Source: Candidatus Obscuribacterales bacterium (lineage in GTDB: Bacteria; Cyanobacteriota; Vampirovibrionia; Obscuribacterales; Obscuribacteraceae). Taken from it: a DNA stretch of 64,000 nt. The stretch covers positions 1-64,000 of the forward strand of contig JAIETF010000064.1 in assembly GCA_019745415.1 (NCBI GenBank), written 5' to 3'. Positions 59,991 through 64,000 of the stretch are shown one piece after another (the first letter of the stretch is position 1; each line of letters starts with the position of its first letter). The position numbers were made by a program, and so were the translations under genes. The notes below the pieces were generated by a model, which saw nothing but the letters and a program-made list of their open reading frames with translations, did no database searches and was not told the DNA's origin.

Positions 59991-60641
59991 TTGAAAGCGT
60001 TGAGAAAGAAAAACAAAAGCAAAGCCAACGTCGGTCTAGCCTTCTGGACTGCAGTTATTCTGCCCTTTTGTGCCTCGGCTTTGGCTGGATGCACCCGTGC
60101 AGCCAGTGTCGAAACATTCGATCTCAATTCTTACCTAACTAGGCAAGAAGGCGTGCAGATGTATGCAGGCGAAACCAAACGCAGCCTTGAGCAAGAAGCA
60201 GAGGGCGGCAATATTGAAGCAATCGCTAAACTCGGTGTCTATAGCTTGCTTGGTTATGGCGGCAGCGCCGACCCAACACTAGCCAACAAGTATCTGACCA
60301 AAGCAGCACTGGCAGGCAATAAGCGGGCAGAGCTCTGTCTTGGTGTGATTTATTGGCAGAAAATGAAGGGTAAACCCAAAGAAGATACTGAAGCCGTTAA
60401 GAACCGTCTGCAAGCCTACAAACTGCTATTAGAGGCAAGCAAAGGTATAGGGCAGGATGCCGAAACAGCGCGAGAGCTTGCTCTTTCAATGGAAAAAGAT
60501 CTACCGCACGACAAAGAAGAAGCTATCAAAAGATTGGAAGGGCTTGAATTAATCCCTGCTGATCCTGAAAAAATTGAAAGCCAAACCGAGCCAAATAGTC
60601 CGCAGGCAAAGCCGGGCGAAAGCAGCGAAGCGACTAAATAG
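59991..60641 (+). CDS. Sel1-repeat lipoprotein
   Basis: The TTG start at 59991 has GGAG about 8 bases upstream and gives a clean signal peptide ending in the lipobox ALAGC, so the protein should be a lipoprotein. No ATG in this frame would preserve the signal. The middle has Sel1/TPR-like units (LEQEAEGGNIEAIAKLGVY, then YLTKAALAGNKRAELCLGVIY, then AYKLLLEASKGIG). The C-terminal tail is Glu/Pro/Ser-rich. Sel1 repeats bind proteins; the partner is unknown. Confidence 0.7.
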   Translation: MKALRKKNKSKANVGLAFWTAVILPFCASALAGCTRAASVETFDLNSYLTRQEGVQMYAGETKRSLEQEAEGGNIEAIAKLGVYSLLGYGGSADPTLANKYLTKAALAGNKRAELCLGVIYWQKMKGKPKEDTEAVKNRLQAYKLLLEASKGIGQDAETARELALSMEKDLPHDKEEAIKRLEGLELIPADPEKIESQTEPNSPQAKPGESSEATK

Positions 60642-60656
60642 CTTTTCGGGCTTATT

Positions 60657-61874
60657 TTATTTGCCTTTTTTGTTGCGTGAGATGGAAAAGCCTGCTACCA
60701 CGGCTCCCACCAAGGCACCACCTATGACTGTGGACATTCTGCCCCGCCACTGTTGGTCCATATAGCGCTTTACCTTTTCTTCCTTGACTTCGACAATCGA
60801 TTTTTCGTAGTCACTGACGCGATCGTTGCGCACCGCATAGATTGCTTCTTCTTTGCTGAGATTACCCTTGGCCAAAAGACCATGGGCTCTGAGCGCGACT
60901 TTGGCATCATCAACTCCAATCAGACCAAGCTCTATAAAGAACCGAGCTGAACGCTCTGGATCACGCAGAAGCGCTTCATATCTCTTTTGCACATCGGCTT
61001 GACTAAATATGCCAGACTGTTTGAGCAAGTCGACCAATCTAAGTTCACTATCAGCTACGGTCTTGGCTGCAGAATTGGCATCTTTCTTTGCCTCTTTTGC
61101 TTCTTTAGAATCACCAGTTCTTGCTTCGCCGCCCTTGACCGTCTTTTCGGCGGCCTGCTCTTCTTCAGTTTTTTTGTCTATCGCCGGTGCAATTGTGACA
61201 GCGGTGACCGCGGCTCCGGCTTCTATTTGATCGTTTTTGCGTTCACTTTCTTTGTAAGTAGAATGGGCCCGCAAAGATTCTTCCGCTTTCAGCCAGTGCA
61301 AGAAAATCTCCTGAATTTCTTTCACACCATCGTCTCTGCCGGTCACGCCTCTAACTATGTTCTTGTGAACACTCAAGATTGAGGGAAAGAGACTGGGTGA
61401 GAGCAAACCTTGAAGAACAAGAGTGGTGCCCAAGGGTACACCATTGTCGAAGCTTGTCTGCATGGCCTTGACCAAATCATCTTCAGAGATGATGTTCGAA
61501 TCGAGCAAAAGCTCGCCTAGACTTTCAGCAGTATCAAGCAAAGCCATCCGCTGACTTTCGGTCGTCAAAGCTTCAGCTAGCTCAACTCGGTCTTCATGCA
61601 CTCTTTTTAGGGTCTCAATGCCGCCGTCAACAGAGAGAGTCCCTTCTCTGATCAATCTTTGCAGTTGCAGGGCGCCTTCCAGCACATCTTCTCTAACACA
61701 ACCGCTCATGGTCAAAACCCGACCAATGGGCACAGCCAGCCTCTTCGAGACTTGTATGGCTTCGGTCATTTCGGCTGAACTAACTATAGAAGCCCCAACC
61801 AGAAGTTCGCCTACCTTAACCGACTTTCTGCTGTCTTCCTTGTCACTGGTCTTACTGGCTTCTAAAGATGTCAC
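60657..61874 (-). CDS. T2SSE-N/MshEN-like repeat protein with C-terminal membrane anchor
   Basis: The paralogue of the gene at 1786-2973. Units with VGELLVGASIVSSAEM and LGELLLDSNIISEDDLVKA plus G-V-P-L-G-x-x-L motifs lie in the first 200 residues. A long Glu/Lys/Ala-rich linker (about 220-275) joins a further unit (LRLVDLLKQSGIFSQADVQ). The last 25 residues are a membrane helix with a basic end (VIGGALVGAVVAGFSI, then RNKKGK). No ATPase domain is present. No ATG suits the N-terminus; GTG 61874 has AGGG about 7 bases upstream. The tail anchor suggests a cytoplasmic-membrane scaffold. Confidence 0.6.
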   Translation of the reverse strand: MTSLEASKTSDKEDSRKSVKVGELLVGASIVSSAEMTEAIQVSKRLAVPIGRVLTMSGCVREDVLEGALQLQRLIREGTLSVDGGIETLKRVHEDRVELAEALTTESQRMALLDTAESLGELLLDSNIISEDDLVKAMQTSFDNGVPLGTTLVLQGLLSPSLFPSILSVHKNIVRGVTGRDDGVKEIQEIFLHWLKAEESLRAHSTYKESERKNDQIEAGAAVTAVTIAPAIDKKTEEEQAAEKTVKGGEARTGDSKEAKEAKKDANSAAKTVADSELRLVDLLKQSGIFSQADVQKRYEALLRDPERSARFFIELGLIGVDDAKVALRAHGLLAKGNLSKEEAIYAVRNDRVSDYEKSIVEVKEEKVKRYMDQQWRGRMSTVIGGALVGAVVAGFSISRNKKGK

Positions 61875-62054
61875 TGGTCTACCCTGCTTGGAAACGCCAC
61901 AGACCTGCGGTCGTCCCGCAAGCCCCAATATATGTTATGTCTGCTATTTTACAGGCAAAACCGTTCCCAAAGATATAAAAAAGAGAGACCTTGCCCCGCA
62001 GCGGGCATAACATGGGCGTAGATGAACAAATTCTAGCTCGCCTTTGGAGGGACT

Positions 62055-63089
62055 ATGTTCCGCACTTTGCCTCTTGCCGGAAAAAGCACCGCAATCACTT
62101 ATGCCCTTTCACTTTTGGTGTTCTCAACCATTAACTTGAGGTCTGTCGAGGCGCAGGGGCTGATGGAATATGGCGGCTTGATGGCCATGCCTAAGAATCT
62201 GCCATCGGCCGGAACTATCAACGCCATGACCAGCCCCTACAGCAAGTTGTCCCTACCTGGAGGTGGGGCAGCAGGGTCGAGCACTGCCGGAAGCGTCATG
62301 TCGCCTGTACAAAGCATTGGTCCGGACGGCTCGATAACCATCGACCCTAAAAAAGTGAAAGAAATCTCTATCAAGGCTGAAAAATCTTACCAAACGGCTC
62401 TAAACAAGCTGAAGATTAGTAAGCCCAATGCCAAGGAGTTAAAAGAGGCGGAAGGCGCCCTGCGTGAAACAATTACGCTGCGCAATTCGGTCTGGGGCTA
62501 TAGCGACCCATCTATGCCCATCTTGCTCAATCAACTTGGTTCTGTATATGAAAAACAAGGACAGACTGCCAGTGCTGAATCTTGCTATCGAAACGCTCTG
62601 GTATATCAAGCCAAGAAAAACGGCAACAGTTACGAAAGGGTACCAAGTTTGCAGAGCCTGGGCCGACTATATGAGAAGCAAGGTAAGTTGAAAGAAGCGG
62701 CGGACAACTTCAATCAGGTCGCGCAGTTGACCGATAGACAAGACGGCGAGAACAGCAATAAAGCACTGAGAGCTAGATTGGATCTAGCAAGAGTATCTTC
62801 TTTATTAGACAAAGCAGACACCGAAACACTCTTTGAGAAATGCCTCAAAACCTTTGCTGCCCTGCCCGAAACCGACCCTGGCAAGGCTGACGGTTCTCTG
62901 GCTAAACAAATTCTCGAAAGCTATGGCGGATATCTCAATAAGAAGGGCAAAACAGCTGAGTTGAGCGCCTTGAGTGAAAAACTAGCGCCAACAGCCGCGA
63001 AAGAACCAGGAAATAACAACGAAGCTAGCAAAGACGAGACCGTTAAAGGTGAGCAAGAGCAGAAGCAAGAAAAACCCAGCGCTAAGTAG
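62055..63089 (+). CDS. Secreted TPR protein
   Basis: A 344-residue protein with a signal peptide of about 33 residues (SLLVFSTINLRSVEA). A low-complexity Gly/Ser/Ala stretch (residues 60-90) leads into TPR units: YQTALNKLKIS, then ALRETITLRNSVWG, then LLNQLGSVYEKQGQTASAESCYRNAL, then SLGRLYEKQGKLKEAADNF. The C-terminal 40 residues are Lys/Glu/Asn-rich. GGAGG precedes the ATG. It is similar in layout to the gene at 1083-1739. Probably periplasmic or surface. Confidence 0.72.
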   Translation: MFRTLPLAGKSTAITYALSLLVFSTINLRSVEAQGLMEYGGLMAMPKNLPSAGTINAMTSPYSKLSLPGGGAAGSSTAGSVMSPVQSIGPDGSITIDPKKVKEISIKAEKSYQTALNKLKISKPNAKELKEAEGALRETITLRNSVWGYSDPSMPILLNQLGSVYEKQGQTASAESCYRNALVYQAKKNGNSYERVPSLQSLGRLYEKQGKLKEAADNFNQVAQLTDRQDGENSNKALRARLDLARVSSLLDKADTETLFEKCLKTFAALPETDPGKADGSLAKQILESYGGYLNKKGKTAELSALSEKLAPTAAKEPGNNNEASKDETVKGEQEQKQEKPSAK

Positions 63090-63215
63090 AGTCCTAGGCA
63101 GTTCGGTATTCATTCATAGATATACTAAATTCTGAATTCTCAACCCAAAGTATTTACTGTCACTTCACAGCGCTCAAAAGTTACCTGTGTATTCTAAGCG
63201 CAGGAGGAAAATCTT

Positions 63216-63737
63216 GTGCGCTTTATCAAAACGGTGCTATTTCTCACTTTGCCAATTGTCTGGTTCTGCAGCAATTCAGGTCCCATAGGTTTAATGTTCC
63301 TGTGGCTGAGACTCGATCAGACTTTTTTCCACTTACCGCCACCAGACAAATTTCACTTCTTCCTCAAACGCGATCTCGAGCTTCACTTTTCGAGCGAAGT
63401 CCAGTCTGCGAGGGTCGAGTATGAGCAGCTCAATATTGTCCCATCACAAGTGGGGGTGGGCTGGCCGAAATACTTCCTTTGGGTTCGAGTCTTCTCTAGA
63501 AACAAACTAGTTAACGAAGGCGCAGCCAAGGTCGCTGCCATATCCAAAGAGCAATTTTTCGTCGAAGACTTCTACTCAAAAGAGCAGCTAATGAAATCTC
63601 CGCTTTCTCTCCGTCACAATTTTGCCTACAACTATGTTGCCGAAGTTTTTAACCGCGCTGGTATCGAAAAGAAGCGCGCAGAGGCGGCTCTAGCTGTTAT
63701 GCGCCAAGATCTTCAAGATCAAGAGAAGGGCGAATAA
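63216..63737 (+). CDS. Small protein with N-terminal membrane anchor
   Basis: A 173-residue protein with a hydrophobic N-terminal segment (VLFLTLPIVWFCSNSGPIGLMFLWL) that is likely an uncleaved anchor. The rest is a soluble alpha/beta domain. The GTG at 63216 has a perfect AGGAGG 8 bases upstream, which fixes the start. I do not recognise the family. It ends 3 bases before the stop of the convergent partial gene. Confidence 0.6.
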   Translation: MRFIKTVLFLTLPIVWFCSNSGPIGLMFLWLRLDQTFFHLPPPDKFHFFLKRDLELHFSSEVQSARVEYEQLNIVPSQVGVGWPKYFLWVRVFSRNKLVNEGAAKVAAISKEQFFVEDFYSKEQLMKSPLSLRHNFAYNYVAEVFNRAGIEKKRAEAALAVMRQDLQDQEKGE

Positions 63738-63740
63738 ACT

Positions 63741-64000
63741 CTAAAGCGCACTCTCAAACAAGACAGCTTGAGGTGGCGTGGCGTCGGGAGGATAGAGAAA
63801 CTCGATGCTAATATCTTTGAAGTCGTAAGGCTCTATTTGCAGTTCTTTGAGCGAATCGGACTTCTGTCCACGATGCAAAACTATATGAAAATAAGTGTCT
63901 TTCTTATCTTCGGTTAGCTTAACTGTGCCTCTGTAAAAGACCGGCGCTGTCTTCAAATCTCCTTCTAGAAAGTGAAGGTTAGTCACTTTCTTACCGTCTT
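63741..64000 (-). CDS. Partial hypothetical protein, 5' end beyond window
   Basis: The C-terminal 85 or so codons of a minus-strand gene. The frame is open to the last base of the window, so the start lies outside. The visible part is beta-rich (FYRGTVKLTEDKK, YFHIVLHRG, ISIEFLYPP). No motif I can name. Confidence 0.5.
   Translation of the reverse strand, partial: DGKKVTNLHFLEGDLKTAPVFYRGTVKLTEDKKDTYFHIVLHRGQKSDSLKELQIEPYDFKDISIEFLYPPDATPPQAVLFESAL

Overview
The window reads as chromosomal DNA from a Gram-negative bacterium with dense, mostly short-spaced genes. My best guess is the Vampirovibrionia (Melainabacteria, the non-photosynthetic sister group of Cyanobacteria), perhaps near the Obscuribacterales. 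The reasons are a minC-minD-minE-rodA block, an arabinose-5-phosphate isomerase of the Kdo pathway, many secreted TPR/Sel1 proteins, a Ser/Thr kinase fused to a PQQ-type propeller, and many large lineage-specific proteins. This placement is inference: there is no rRNA or other decisive marker in the window. I found no tRNA, rRNA, insertion sequence, phage gene or CRISPR array.

Layout. (a) 1-2973: a hypothetical protein, a secreted TPR protein, and a protein made of repeats like the N-terminal domain of type II secretion ATPases. (b) 3009-12903: a glycan-type cluster in two divergent arms. The left arm (minus) has two methyltransferases, a radical SAM protein and a third methyltransferase-fold protein. 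The right arm (plus) has a WbsX-like protein, a GT2 glycosyltransferase, two methyltransferases and a radical SAM protein. Two gene families occur once in each arm. The right-arm radical SAM gene seems to have lost the reading frame of its coiled-coil tail. (c) 13029-23298: housekeeping and metabolism, with a degenerate GGDEF protein, a START-like protein, a thioesterase-bdhA-dacB operon, a rubrerythrin, a quinone oxidoreductase, an MnmC-like methyltransferase and kdsD. (d) 23474-27017: the kinase/PQQ protein, a UbiA prenyltransferase and a small hypothetical protein.

(e) 27019-35017: six tightly packed minus-strand genes, in order of transcription a UbiA-like prenyltransferase, a PEP-synthase-like phosphotransferase, a BtaA-like (DUF3419) aminocarboxypropyl transferase, a dolichol/phytol-kinase-like membrane protein, a GNAT-like protein and an OleC-like AMP-forming ligase. 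I know of no described pathway with this set. It is my first candidate for an undescribed system, probably making an unusual polar or isoprenoid lipid.

(f) 35216-50365: a thioredoxin / YD-repeat-like / papain-like peptidase fusion, a glutathione peroxidase, a protein with two tandem kinase-like domains, an M48 protease, a large protein with a TerD-like segment, a degenerate GIY-YIG-like protein and a membrane spermidine-synthase-like protein. (g) 50514-58525: a second papain-like peptidase behind rodA, the min operon, meaB and a coiled-coil protein. (h) 58705-64000: nagA, a Sel1 lipoprotein, a second protein of the type seen at 1786-2973, another secreted TPR protein, a small membrane-anchored protein and a gene cut by the window end.

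The genes suggest heavy investment in the envelope: surface glycans, Kdo, peptidoglycan remodelling, cell division and shape, unusual lipids, and many exported or membrane-anchored repeat proteins.
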